The notes under the pieces: model-generated
The model's input: the letters and a program-made list of their open reading frames with translations, nothing else
Database searches by the model: none
Told to the model about the DNA's origin: nothing
Shown: piece by piece, positions 25,041 through 33,036 of the stretch
Layout of the letters: every line of letters starts with the position of its first letter
Numbering within the stretch: the stretch's first letter is position 1
Assembly: GCF_025753795.1 (NCBI RefSeq)
Contig: NZ_JAOWPS010000004.1
Span: forward strand, 682,001-746,000
DNA length: 64,000 nt
Direction of reading: 5' to 3'
Source of the DNA: Mesorhizobium sp. YC-39
GTDB lineage: Bacteria > Pseudomonadota > Alphaproteobacteria > Rhizobiales > Rhizobiaceae
Made by a program: the position numbers and the translations under genes

Positions 25041-27599
25041 TTGCCGACCTCCTGGAACCAGCTCTTGTCCCGGCGTTACGCACTGACGATGGCCGCCCTG
25101 CCTCTCATATTGCTTGTCGCCGGTCTTGGCCTGCATCAGTCTCACAGCCGGCAAGCTTCGCTGCTTCCCTACGCGATCATCTTAGCCGGCTTGCTGGTCT
25201 TCCTTTTCGCTGTGCACAGGATAGTTCTGCGTGAATTCGGGCGACCGGCGATCCTGCAGGGGTTTGGCGGCGACGCCGCCGAGCAAAGACTTACCCGAAA
25301 GGCGTTGGAGGAAAGCGAGCAGCGCTACCGCAGTCTCGTCGAAACGCAGACAGAGTTTGTCATGCGCATGTTGCCCGATGGCCATCTGACATTCGTCAAT
25401 GAAGCGTATTGCCGTTATTGCGACATGCCTCGAGAGCAATTGCTCGATCCGGCGTGGTGCGACCTCGACCAGCTCACGGATGACGAGCGCGCCCGATTTC
25501 TTGCCCATGTTGCGCGTCTTACGCCGCAGGATCCGGTTGCCGCTATCGAGCTGAAGGTGGAGCGGCCAAACCGTGGCTGGACCTGGGCAGCCTGGACCGA
25601 TCGCGGCATTTTCGACGAAAACGGCAAGCTCGTTGAAATCCAGTCGGTAGGACGGGACGTCACCGAGCAAAAACTTGCCCGTCTGGCGCTGGAGGCCAGC
25701 GAACAGCGATACCGCAGCGTGGTCGAGCTGCAGACGGAGTTCGTGGTCCGAATGTCGCCGGACGGCTATTTGAGCTTCGTCAACGATGCCTATTGCCGGG
25801 CATGCCGGATGACCCGCGAACAGCTTCTCGATCCATCCTGGTGCGAACTCGATGTGCTGCCGCCCGACGAACGACGCCGGTTTTTGGAGCATCTTGCCCG
25901 CCTGACCCCCGAGGCGCCGGATGCCTCTATGGAGCTTCTTAATGCGATGCCCGATGGCGCGCGCAGATGGCTTGCCTGGAACGACCATGGCATATTCGAC
26001 AGCGACGGGCGCCTTGTCGAAGTGCAGTCGGTTGGCCGCGACATCTCCGACCGCGTCCTGGCCGAACAGGCGCGGTTTGAAGCCGAGAAACTTTCGGGAG
26101 AAAGGGAGGCGCAATTCCGCGCCATCGCCGAAGGCGTGCCGCTGCCGATCATCATCTCAGCAATCGAAGGACCCGAAATCCTGTTCGTCAACGAACCGGC
26201 GCGCAAGACGCTGGGCATCGAGGTCGGCCAGATCGGAGCGGAAGCGATATCGACCTGGGAAGATCGTGCAAGGCGAGACGAACTCCTGCGGCTGTTGCTG
26301 AAAGACGGCATCGTCGACGCCTTCGAGGCCGGCATGACCACCACGCAAGGGCCAAGAATCGATACGCTGGTTTCGGCGCGTCTGATCACGCGAGGCGGCC
26401 GTTCAGCCATGCTGGCCGCCGTCACCGACATTACCCGCCAGCGGGAAGCCGAGGCCGAGATCGCGCGCCAGCGTGAGACGCTGTACCAGTCGGAAAAGCT
26501 CTCCGCGCTCGGCTCGCTGCTGGCCGGCGTGGCGCACGAACTCAACAACCCGCTATCCGTCGTCATCGGCTACAGTTCGATGCTGAAGGAATTCTCGACC
26601 GACAGCACCACCGTGGGGCGCGCCGACAAGATCCACGCGGCGGCCGAGCGATGCTCGCGGATCGTGCGGACCTTCCTGGCGATGGCCCGCAAGAAGCCGC
26701 CGACAAGAGGCGCCGTCGACATCAACGAAGTCGTCGCCGCTTCGCTGGAGCTTGCCGCCTACGGCCTGCGTTCGGCAGGGGTCGAAATCCGCACCGAATT
26801 GGAGGAGCCGCTTCCCAATATCTGGGGCGACAGGGACCAGCTGCATCAGGTGATCACCAACCTCGTGGTGAATGCGCAGCAGGCCTTGCTGCAGGTTCCG
26901 CACCCACGGCGGCTGACCATCGTCACCACCGGGGAGGGCGATGTCGTCGAGGTCCTTGTTGCCGACAATGGTCCAGGGATGCCGGAAGCCGTCCGCGCGC
27001 GCGCCTTCGAACCGTTCTACACGACCAAACTGGCCGGCGAAGGCACCGGGGTCGGATTGTCCGTCTGTCAGGGCATCGTGAGCGCTCATGACGGCAGCAT
27101 TGAGCTGGATACGGCGGAGGGCGGCGGCGCCAGGTTCACCGTCCGGCTTCCGAGCGGCAGGACCGAGACGGTTCCTGCGCCCGAGACCGCCGGAAGGATA
27201 CCGCCGGCGCCGGCGGCTGCACGAATTCTGGTGGTCGACGACGATGCCGACATTGCCTCGATGATCGCCGAGATGCTGCGCCGCGACGGCCACGACGTCA
27301 CTATCGCTGACGATGCGAATGCCGCCCTCAAGGCGGTGCGCGAGGATGGAATCGACCTGCTAATCAGCGACATACGCATGCCTGGCCTCGACGGTCCCGG
27401 GCTCTATCGCGCGCTGGAAGAATTGCGTCCCGGGCTCACCCGCCGATTGCTGTTCGTGACCGGCGACACGCTGGCGCCGGAGATCGACCGCTTCATCGGC
27501 GAGACAGGCGCGCCGGTGATCGAGAAGCCGCTCGATCCGCAAACCTTTCGCAGGCTTGTGATGGAACGCCTGGGAGCAATGGAAAAGGCCGAAGCGTGA
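25041..27599 (+). CDS. Hybrid histidine kinase with three PAS domains and a receiver
   Basis: Membrane sensor kinase of 852 residues. Two N-terminal helices (about 15-65) have little between them, so sensing is probably cytosolic or intramembrane. Two closely similar PAS domains follow (about 90-215 and 215-340; LEESEQRYRSLVETQTEFVM versus LEASEQRYRSVVELQTEFVV), then a third PAS. The HisKA has His499 in VAHELNNPL, the ATPase has N, G1 (DNGPGMP) and G2 boxes, and the C-terminal receiver has Asp777. The TTG start follows GGAGATCTCGCC; ATG 25089 is the alternative. It overlaps the next response regulator by four bases, forming one signalling unit. Confidence 0.93.
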   Translation: MPTSWNQLLSRRYALTMAALPLILLVAGLGLHQSHSRQASLLPYAIILAGLLVFLFAVHRIVLREFGRPAILQGFGGDAAEQRLTRKALEESEQRYRSLVETQTEFVMRMLPDGHLTFVNEAYCRYCDMPREQLLDPAWCDLDQLTDDERARFLAHVARLTPQDPVAAIELKVERPNRGWTWAAWTDRGIFDENGKLVEIQSVGRDVTEQKLARLALEASEQRYRSVVELQTEFVVRMSPDGYLSFVNDAYCRACRMTREQLLDPSWCELDVLPPDERRRFLEHLARLTPEAPDASMELLNAMPDGARRWLAWNDHGIFDSDGRLVEVQSVGRDISDRVLAEQARFEAEKLSGEREAQFRAIAEGVPLPIIISAIEGPEILFVNEPARKTLGIEVGQIGAEAISTWEDRARRDELLRLLLKDGIVDAFEAGMTTTQGPRIDTLVSARLITRGGRSAMLAAVTDITRQREAEAEIARQRETLYQSEKLSALGSLLAGVAHELNNPLSVVIGYSSMLKEFSTDSTTVGRADKIHAAAERCSRIVRTFLAMARKKPPTRGAVDINEVVAASLELAAYGLRSAGVEIRTELEEPLPNIWGDRDQLHQVITNLVVNAQQALLQVPHPRRLTIVTTGEGDVVEVLVADNGPGMPEAVRARAFEPFYTTKLAGEGTGVGLSVCQGIVSAHDGSIELDTAEGGGARFTVRLPSGRTETVPAPETAGRIPPAPAAARILVVDDDADIASMIAEMLRRDGHDVTIADDANAALKAVREDGIDLLISDIRMPGLDGPGLYRALEELRPGLTRRLLFVTGDTLAPEIDRFIGETGAPVIEKPLDPQTFRRLVMERLGAMEKAEA

Positions 27600-28309
27600 C
27601 AAGACAGAAATTGCTTATCGTCGACGACGAAGCGCCCTTGCGCGAGATGCTGTGCGACTACCTGCCGGTACACGGCTTCGATGTCCGGGCTGTTGCGGAT
27701 GGTGCCGGCATGCACACCGAGCTTGACCGCTTTGGCCCCGATCTCGTCATTCTCGATGTCAATCTCATCGGCGAAAGCGGCTACGATCTCGCACGCGAAA
27801 TCGCTAGGCGCAGCCGCGCCGGAATCCTGATGCTGACCGCCGTCGGCGACCTGCCGCATCGTCTGGAAGGTCTCGCCGCCGGGGCGGACGACTATATGGC
27901 AAAACCGTTCGAGCCGCGCGAACTCCTGGCGCGGGTGAGGAGCGTCATCCGGCGCCTGGGCGAGGAAGAGCGGACGCCGGCAAGCCGCGTTCGTTTCGGC
28001 CGCTGCGTGCTCGATATGGCCGGCCGCACGATGGTCGATCCGGATGGCGCCGATGTGCAGTTGACGTCCATGGAATTCGACCTGCTGTGCGTGTTCGCGC
28101 GCCATCCCCGGCAGATATTGTCGCGCGACCAGCTTTGCCGGCTCGCGCACAACAGGGACCTCGAGCCGGGTGACCGGAGCATCGATATCCGCATCACCCG
28201 ACTGCGCAAGAAGTTCGAGGCCGAGCCCGATGCTCCGGCGGTCCTGGTGACGGTTCGGGGCGAAGGTTATGTCTACGAGCCCGCCCGCGACGAAGGCCGG
28301 GGACGGTAG
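27596..28309 (+). CDS. OmpR-family response regulator
   Basis: A 237-residue regulator whose GTG start overlaps the kinase stop (GTGA), so it is translationally coupled and the likely cognate output. The receiver has DDE at 9-11, Asp54 in VILDVNLIG and Lys in YMAKPFEP. The C-terminal winged helix ends SIDIRITRLRKKFEAEPDAP and VRGEGYVYEPA. With the divergent regulator at 24015 this gives one kinase and two OmpR-type outputs. Confidence 0.94.
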   Translation: MTRQKLLIVDDEAPLREMLCDYLPVHGFDVRAVADGAGMHTELDRFGPDLVILDVNLIGESGYDLAREIARRSRAGILMLTAVGDLPHRLEGLAAGADDYMAKPFEPRELLARVRSVIRRLGEEERTPASRVRFGRCVLDMAGRTMVDPDGADVQLTSMEFDLLCVFARHPRQILSRDQLCRLAHNRDLEPGDRSIDIRITRLRKKFEAEPDAPAVLVTVRGEGYVYEPARDEGRGR

Positions 28310-28371
28310 AAAGAGCGCTAGAAGAAGTCGCGAAAGACTGGGCCTTGCGGTCTCGACGGTTCAGAGCGCGT

Positions 28372-29055
28372 TCACGCGGCCGGTTTGCGCGCCCTGCGGA
28401 ATTCCCGTCGCAGGCTTCGAACGGTGTCGCGCACGACGGGGATGGTCCAGCGCGCGGTCATCGTCGCGATGAGCAGTCCGGCGACCGGATCGATGAAGCG
28501 GGCGATGAGCGTGCCGTGCCAGATCATGGCGGTCGCGAGCGAGACGGCAATGAGCAGGTTCGACGAGAGCTTGTCCGAGAACAGGCAGATTTGTGCGCGA
28601 GCCAGCGCCGAAGCGGCAGCCCTGTTGCGGGCCTTCCATCGGCGCAGGATCCAGAAATTGACCACCGCGTAGGCCCCGTTCAGGCTCATGGCGAGAACCA
28701 CGCCGGAGCCATGCGGTTCGACACCGCCGACTGCGATGCGCTGAATAGCGACGCTGGCGACGACAGCCATGGACAGGCACATGCCGAAGGCGGCGAGCGC
28801 GTTGACCAGCGTTTCGGCCAGGGCTGCCCGCCGCTTGCCGATTTTCTTGCTGCCGCCAGCCACAACCAGGACGGAGACCAGCACCAGCATGTCCATCAGC
28901 GTCAGCGCGAGATCGGCGCGGATGGTCAGCGAGGTGGACGTCGCTGCCGCGTAGGCGGTCAGCAGCAGGCCAGGCGTGCCCGCCAGCACCGCCAGACGGG
29001 CCGTCCGGGCAGCCGCGCCATCCGATCCGTCATTGGTTTTTGGCAAAGCTTGCAT
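28372..29055 (-). CDS. CDF-like cation transporter lacking the cytosolic domain
   Basis: A 227-residue inner-membrane protein with about six helices, related to cation diffusion facilitators. The family hallmark FIDPVAGLLIA near residue 190 and FSDKLSSNLLI near 160 are visible. The His of the HxxxD zinc site is not evident in helices 2 and 5 (they read ADLALTLMD and LFSDKLSSN), and the usual C-terminal metal-sensing domain is missing, so the ion may differ. ATG 29055 follows GAGGAG; an upstream extension of the frame was rejected. Divergent from the secreted NSLTS-repeat gene. Confidence 0.72.
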   Translation of the reverse strand: MQALPKTNDGSDGAAARTARLAVLAGTPGLLLTAYAAATSTSLTIRADLALTLMDMLVLVSVLVVAGGSKKIGKRRAALAETLVNALAAFGMCLSMAVVASVAIQRIAVGGVEPHGSGVVLAMSLNGAYAVVNFWILRRWKARNRAAASALARAQICLFSDKLSSNLLIAVSLATAMIWHGTLIARFIDPVAGLLIATMTARWTIPVVRDTVRSLRREFRRARKPAA

Positions 29056-29185
29056 CGCCAGAAATCTCCTCGTTCTGGCGTCATCGATGCGGCAGGGATG
29101 TTGCGCGGATTTGCCGATTTGCCGGCTGAAGGTTTCCTTTGTGTCGCCGTGACGTGCGCGCCGGTGCAGTGCCCGGACGGATCGC

Positions 29186-29200
29186 CACAACTGAAACAAT
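29186..29200. promoter_or_regulatory. CACAAYTGAAACAAT motif, second copy
   Basis: CACAACTGAAACAAT matches 14 of 15 bases with the site at 24816-24830 between the divergent two-component genes. A further GAAACA lies at about 29224. It stands between the CDF-like gene and the secreted repeat protein. A response-regulator site is a reasonable guess. Confidence 0.5.
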
Positions 29201-29304
29201 TCGGAGGAATTCGGCATTCGTCCGAAACAGTCGGGAGCGAGAAGTCGCGCCATGGAGCGAACCCGACGGGACGGCTCCGCTGAAAAAACGAAAAAGGAAA
29301 TCAA

Positions 29305-29769
29305 ATGTATCGTTTCAAGACTTATCTGGCCGCTGCCTCGGCAATGGCCTGCCTCGTCGCACCGGCCAGCGCCGACTGGCCGGTCACCGGCGGGAATGGC
29401 AAATCGCTGAACGGCCTGATGCAGAATTCGCTGACCAGCAACTCGTTGACCAGCAATTCGCTGACCAGTAATGGCCTCGGCGTCTATGCACTGAACGGCG
29501 TGCATGCCGAGGGCATCGTTCTGGTGAAGAGTCTCGCTCCGGCCGGCAAGTCCATCGTCGACCCGAACGTGCGCTCCATCATCGACCCGAACATCCGCAA
29601 TCGCACCGGCTCTGTCGTCGACCCGAACGATCGCAACTTGCCGGCCGTGCAGAAGGGCAATGTCCAATCCTTGACCGGCAAGCAGAGCAACGGCCTTCCG
29701 TCTGGTCATAGCGTTGGCGGCGGCGATGGGAGCAGCCATGACCGGCCGACCCCCTCACCGAGGCGCTAG
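29305..29769 (+). CDS. Secreted repeat protein with pentapeptide-like NSLTS repeats
   Basis: A 154-residue exported protein. The signal peptide ends near ASA-D (residues 1-24). Then come five-residue repeats with Leu at every fifth position (NSLTS three times, flanked by NGLMQ and NGLGV), suggesting a pentapeptide-like coil. About residues 83-113 hold three copies of a (V/I)DPNxR unit (IVDPNVR, IIDPNIR, VVDPNDR). The tail is Gly/Ser/Pro-rich. AAAAAGGAAATCAA gives a clear ribosome site. I do not recognise a family. The adjacent ADYC-domain gene and the two-component genes suggest an envelope response module. Confidence 0.75.
   Translation: MYRFKTYLAAASAMACLVAPASADWPVTGGNGKSLNGLMQNSLTSNSLTSNSLTSNGLGVYALNGVHAEGIVLVKSLAPAGKSIVDPNVRSIIDPNIRNRTGSVVDPNDRNLPAVQKGNVQSLTGKQSNGLPSGHSVGGGDGSSHDRPTPSPRR
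29424..29472 (+). repeat. 15-base tandem repeats encoding NSLTS
   Basis: Three imperfect copies of a 15-base unit of the form AACTCGCTGACCAGC lie inside the secreted protein gene, with silent differences between copies. Too short and too coding-like for CRISPR. Confidence 0.75.
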
Positions 29770-29909
29770 GGTCCGGCCCCCAGGCGTTCGCTGACAATGG
29801 AACGGATGGCTTCGCGCCCTCCGTTCTCTGTCAAACAATAGCACCGGAGGCGCCGGCCCTTGGCTGTGCTTCATCAACCATTCGCAAGACCTGTCGTCAG
29901 GAGCCAACA

Positions 29910-30761
29910 ATGTCACACCGCTTTGCCCATATTGGTCGCCGAGCATTGGTCGCCATCGCCGCAGCCGTTTCCAGCATGGCTGTTGTACCCTCCGTCGAGG
30001 CCGGGAGCGGACAAGAAATCAGCTCGATTTCCGTCGTCGGCACACGGTTCGAAGTGACGACAGACGATGGTCGCATTGTCCCTCAGAACGATCTCGTCGG
30101 TGCCGTTCTGACGATCGGCGACGGAAATGACCAGGTGCCATTGCGCATTGATGCGGTCGAGACCGACCCCCACAATCTGGATGGAGCGATCATGCTCTAC
30201 GCCATGTCAAGCCGCGACGCGGCAACCGGCGAATGGCGCAACATCTGCGAACCGGATATCGAAGGGCGGCGGATGGGCTTTCCGCTTGCCGGCACCTGGA
30301 CGCCGGACGGTCGCCATCTGCCGTCCGATACGGCCTTCAGCATCACCTGCACCGGCGGTGCTCAGGCGAAATGCGTGCGCTTTGGCTATCGGCCCTGGGA
30401 AAAGTCGGCGGACGGTACGTCACTGTGGGATCATCATCAGGCGTGTACCCGCATGATCCGTGCCGACTATTGCGGTGATGGCGTCGGCCACACCCGCAAC
30501 GGGACGCCGATCGTCATCTACGACCGCAAGGGTATCCAGCAGGACGAGGCCGCGCCGGATATGTCGTTCGAGGCGGCGTGGGGTGTGGGCGGCGCGCTTT
30601 GCGTCAGCCACACGAGAATACGAGATGTGCTGACAATGGAGGGGCTGGCTCGGATCTGCCCTGATGTGCGGCAACTGCCTCAGACACCGGCCTGCGAAAG
30701 CCAGGCGGGGGCGCTGATCCTCAACCGTTCAATCGACCAGAGCGGACGGCATACGCCGTAG
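29910..30761 (+). CDS. Secreted ADYC-domain protein
   Basis: A 283-residue exported protein with a signal peptide (LVAIAAAVSSMAVVPSVEA) and the ADYC domain (PF20032, named for the motif seen here as MIRADYCGDGVGHTRNGTPI near residue 183). Several cysteines (CEPD, CTGG, CVRFG, CTRM, CGDG, CPDV, CES) suggest disulfides. The function of ADYC is unknown. As I recall, myxobacterial ADYC proteins also carry short NG-rich repeats, which would fit the repeat protein 140 bases upstream. CAGGAGCC precedes the ATG. Confidence 0.8.
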   Translation: MSHRFAHIGRRALVAIAAAVSSMAVVPSVEAGSGQEISSISVVGTRFEVTTDDGRIVPQNDLVGAVLTIGDGNDQVPLRIDAVETDPHNLDGAIMLYAMSSRDAATGEWRNICEPDIEGRRMGFPLAGTWTPDGRHLPSDTAFSITCTGGAQAKCVRFGYRPWEKSADGTSLWDHHQACTRMIRADYCGDGVGHTRNGTPIVIYDRKGIQQDEAAPDMSFEAAWGVGGALCVSHTRIRDVLTMEGLARICPDVRQLPQTPACESQAGALILNRSIDQSGRHTP

Positions 30762-30783
30762 TAGGCCCGTCAACCGACCGTGA

Positions 30784-31809
30784 TCAATCACTGTCGCGCG
30801 CGATCAGCTCCAGCGGCCAGACCTCGCGCATTATCCGCACGCCCTCCGGACCGGCGAAGGCGGGAAGGGATGCGAGCAGCATCTCTGCCAGCCGCCGGCC
30901 CATGGGCTCCAGCGACGGACGGAAGGCGGTCAGCGCCGGCGAGAAGTAGCGGCAGAGCGGCGTGTCGACGATGACGATCACCGCGATGTCGTGGCCGGGC
31001 CTGATGCCCATCTCGGCCAGCGCCTTGCAGCCGCCGAGCGCCATCGCGTCATTGTTGAAGATGATGGCTGTCGGCCGGTCCTTGGAGATTATCACGCGCG
31101 GCGTTACCTGGTAGCCGCCGGCCTCGTTGATGAAGCCGTCGGCGATCAGGCCGGGGTCGACTTTGATGCCGTGCCTCTTCAGCGCCTTGCGGTAGCCGTC
31201 GAGGAACAGGTAGCCGAAGTTGAGATCAAGCGAAGGGCGGATGGCGGCAATGCGGCGGTGGCCGCGCGCGACCAGCCGGTCGACGGCTTCATCACCCGCC
31301 CTCTCGAAATCGATATCGAGCGAAGGATAGGTGTCGCCGCCGGATTGACTTCGGCCAAGCGTGGCGAAAGGAAAGCCGGCCTTGCTGAGATAGTCGATCC
31401 GATCGTCTTCCCGCCGCGTATTGGCCAACACGACCGCGTCGGCCCGGCGCGTCTCAACCACGCGGCGCAGCCTCTCCTGCTGATATTGGCCGGGCTCACC
31501 CATGACGACCATCAGATCTAGGTCATACTCGGCGAGCCGCGCCTGCAGCCCGGTCAGGAACGGGATGAAGAACGGCTCGCCATATTGCTGGTCGCCGGGA
31601 TGCGGTTGCAGCATGAAGGCGATTGAACGGGTGGCGCCCTGGCGCAGGCTACGGCCCGACTGGTTGGGCGAATAGTTGAGCTCCCTGGCGGCTTCCAGCA
31701 CGCGCTGGCGCGTCTCCGCATTGACATCGGCGCGGCCGTTGAGCGCGCGCGACACGGTGCCGATCGAAATGTTCAGGTGACGCGCTAGGTCGTGAATGCT
31801 GGACGCCAA
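30784..31809 (-). CDS. LacI family transcriptional regulator
   Basis: A 341-residue repressor with an N-terminal HTH (IHDLARHLNISIGTVSRALN) and hinge helix (SGRSLRQGATRSIAFML), followed by a type-I periplasmic-binding-like sensor domain. It is divergent from the oxidoreductase/isomerase/ABC genes, and two palindromes of LacI type lie between them. It probably represses that operon until the sugar or polyol inducer is present. Confidence 0.94.
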   Translation of the reverse strand: MASSIHDLARHLNISIGTVSRALNGRADVNAETRQRVLEAARELNYSPNQSGRSLRQGATRSIAFMLQPHPGDQQYGEPFFIPFLTGLQARLAEYDLDLMVVMGEPGQYQQERLRRVVETRRADAVVLANTRREDDRIDYLSKAGFPFATLGRSQSGGDTYPSLDIDFERAGDEAVDRLVARGHRRIAAIRPSLDLNFGYLFLDGYRKALKRHGIKVDPGLIADGFINEAGGYQVTPRVIISKDRPTAIIFNNDAMALGGCKALAEMGIRPGHDIAVIVIVDTPLCRYFSPALTAFRPSLEPMGRRLAEMLLASLPAFAGPEGVRIMREVWPLELIARDSD

Positions 31810-31919
31810 AGGACGGTTCTCCCCCTTTCTTGGCTAGCACCGGCAGCCGCACAGGCCAAGGATGAAGACGACTTTTTTGCGGCTGGCCAATTGACATTCT
31901 ACGCCATCAGGTGTGTTGT

Positions 31920-31948
31920 CGTAAACGTTTACGGAAAAACGTTTACGG
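31920..31948. promoter_or_regulatory. Tandem LacI-type operators
   Basis: CGTAAACGTTTACG (31920-31933) is a perfect palindrome. A second AAACGTTTACGG site follows at 31937-31948, with centres 14 bases apart. The AAACGTTT core is typical of LacI/GalR operators. They sit between the LacI gene and the sugar operon. Confidence 0.85.
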
Positions 31949-32002
31949 TAATGCCGTGAATGCCGTGACTTCGGTCTGGAGGGACCGAACGGGAGGAGTT
32001 GG

Positions 32003-33022
32003 ATGATGGATGCCGTCCTGGTCGGCTGCGGTGCGATGAGCAAGCAATGGCTCGACGCCGCAAGGCAGGTCGAAGGGCTCAGGGTTGTCGGCCTTGTCGA
32101 TCTCGACGCCGAGCGGGCGAGGGCACGGGCGCATGAATACGGGCTTGCCGGCGCCGTCATCGGTACCAGCCTCGACGCCATTCTCGACCAGACCAAGCCG
32201 CAAGCGGTGTTCGATGTCGTGGTTCCCGCCGCCCGGCGTGATGTCGCGCTTTCCGCCTTTGCCCATCACTGTCATCTGCTGACTGAGAAGCCGCTCGCCG
32301 ACAGTCCGGACAATGCGCGCGCCATCGTCGAAGCCGCGCGCCGTGCCGGGCGCGTTCATGCCGTCGTCCAGAACCGCCGCTATGTCGCCAATGTCAGGCG
32401 CATCAGGCGTTTTCTCTCCTCCGGCGCCATCGGGGCGCCAACCAGCATCCATGCCGACTTCTTCATCGCCCCGCATTTTGGCGGCTTTCGCGAGGAGATG
32501 GCCCATGTCCTGCTGCTCGACATGGCGATCCATACGTTCGACGCCGCTCGCTATATGGTCGGCGGCGAGCCGGTGAGCGTCTATTGCCAGGAGTGGGAAC
32601 CGGCCAATTCCTGGTACCGGCAGGGGTCGTCGGCCAGCGCTGTCTTCGATCTCGGTGGCGGCAGACTGTTCACCTATGCCGGCTCCTGGTGCGCCGTAGG
32701 CTTCCGCACCAGTTGGGAGAGCACCTGGCGCATCGTCGCCGAGCGCGGCAGTCTGCTCTGGGACGGCAATAACGATCTGAGGGCAGAGGTCGTGCTGCCG
32801 GTCCGTGACGGTCTTTTGGACCAAACCCAACCCATCGAAGTGCCGCCGCTCGACCCTGCCGACCGCATTGATGGTCATCTCGGCATCATCAGGGATTTCA
32901 TGCACGCCATTGAGACCGGCAGCGAGCCGGAAACGCGCGGCTCGGACAATATAAAGAGCCTGGCCATGGTTTTTGGCGCGATCGAAAGCGCGGAAACCGG
33001 GCGCCGCGTGGCGATCGCATAG
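32003..33022 (+). CDS. Gfo/Idh/MocA family oxidoreductase
   Basis: NAD(P)-dependent sugar or polyol dehydrogenase of 339 residues. The Rossmann motif is VGCGAMSKQW near residue 7, with EKPLADS near 95 containing the catalytic Lys of the family. LLDMAIHTFDAARYMVGGEP near 175 holds the GGxxxDxxxH-equivalent, with AIH as the active-site His. GGGAGGAG precedes the double ATG. First gene of a LacI-controlled operon, so it likely acts on an imported sugar. Confidence 0.9.
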   Translation: MMDAVLVGCGAMSKQWLDAARQVEGLRVVGLVDLDAERARARAHEYGLAGAVIGTSLDAILDQTKPQAVFDVVVPAARRDVALSAFAHHCHLLTEKPLADSPDNARAIVEAARRAGRVHAVVQNRRYVANVRRIRRFLSSGAIGAPTSIHADFFIAPHFGGFREEMAHVLLLDMAIHTFDAARYMVGGEPVSVYCQEWEPANSWYRQGSSASAVFDLGGGRLFTYAGSWCAVGFRTSWESTWRIVAERGSLLWDGNNDLRAEVVLPVRDGLLDQTQPIEVPPLDPADRIDGHLGIIRDFMHAIETGSEPETRGSDNIKSLAMVFGAIESAETGRRVAIA

Positions 33023-33036
33023 CTCGAGGACGCACA

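Noticed and set aside
29424..29472. Short repeats as a possible CRISPR array
   Set aside because: The units are contiguous, 15 bases long, without spacers, and keep a coding frame in a secreted protein.
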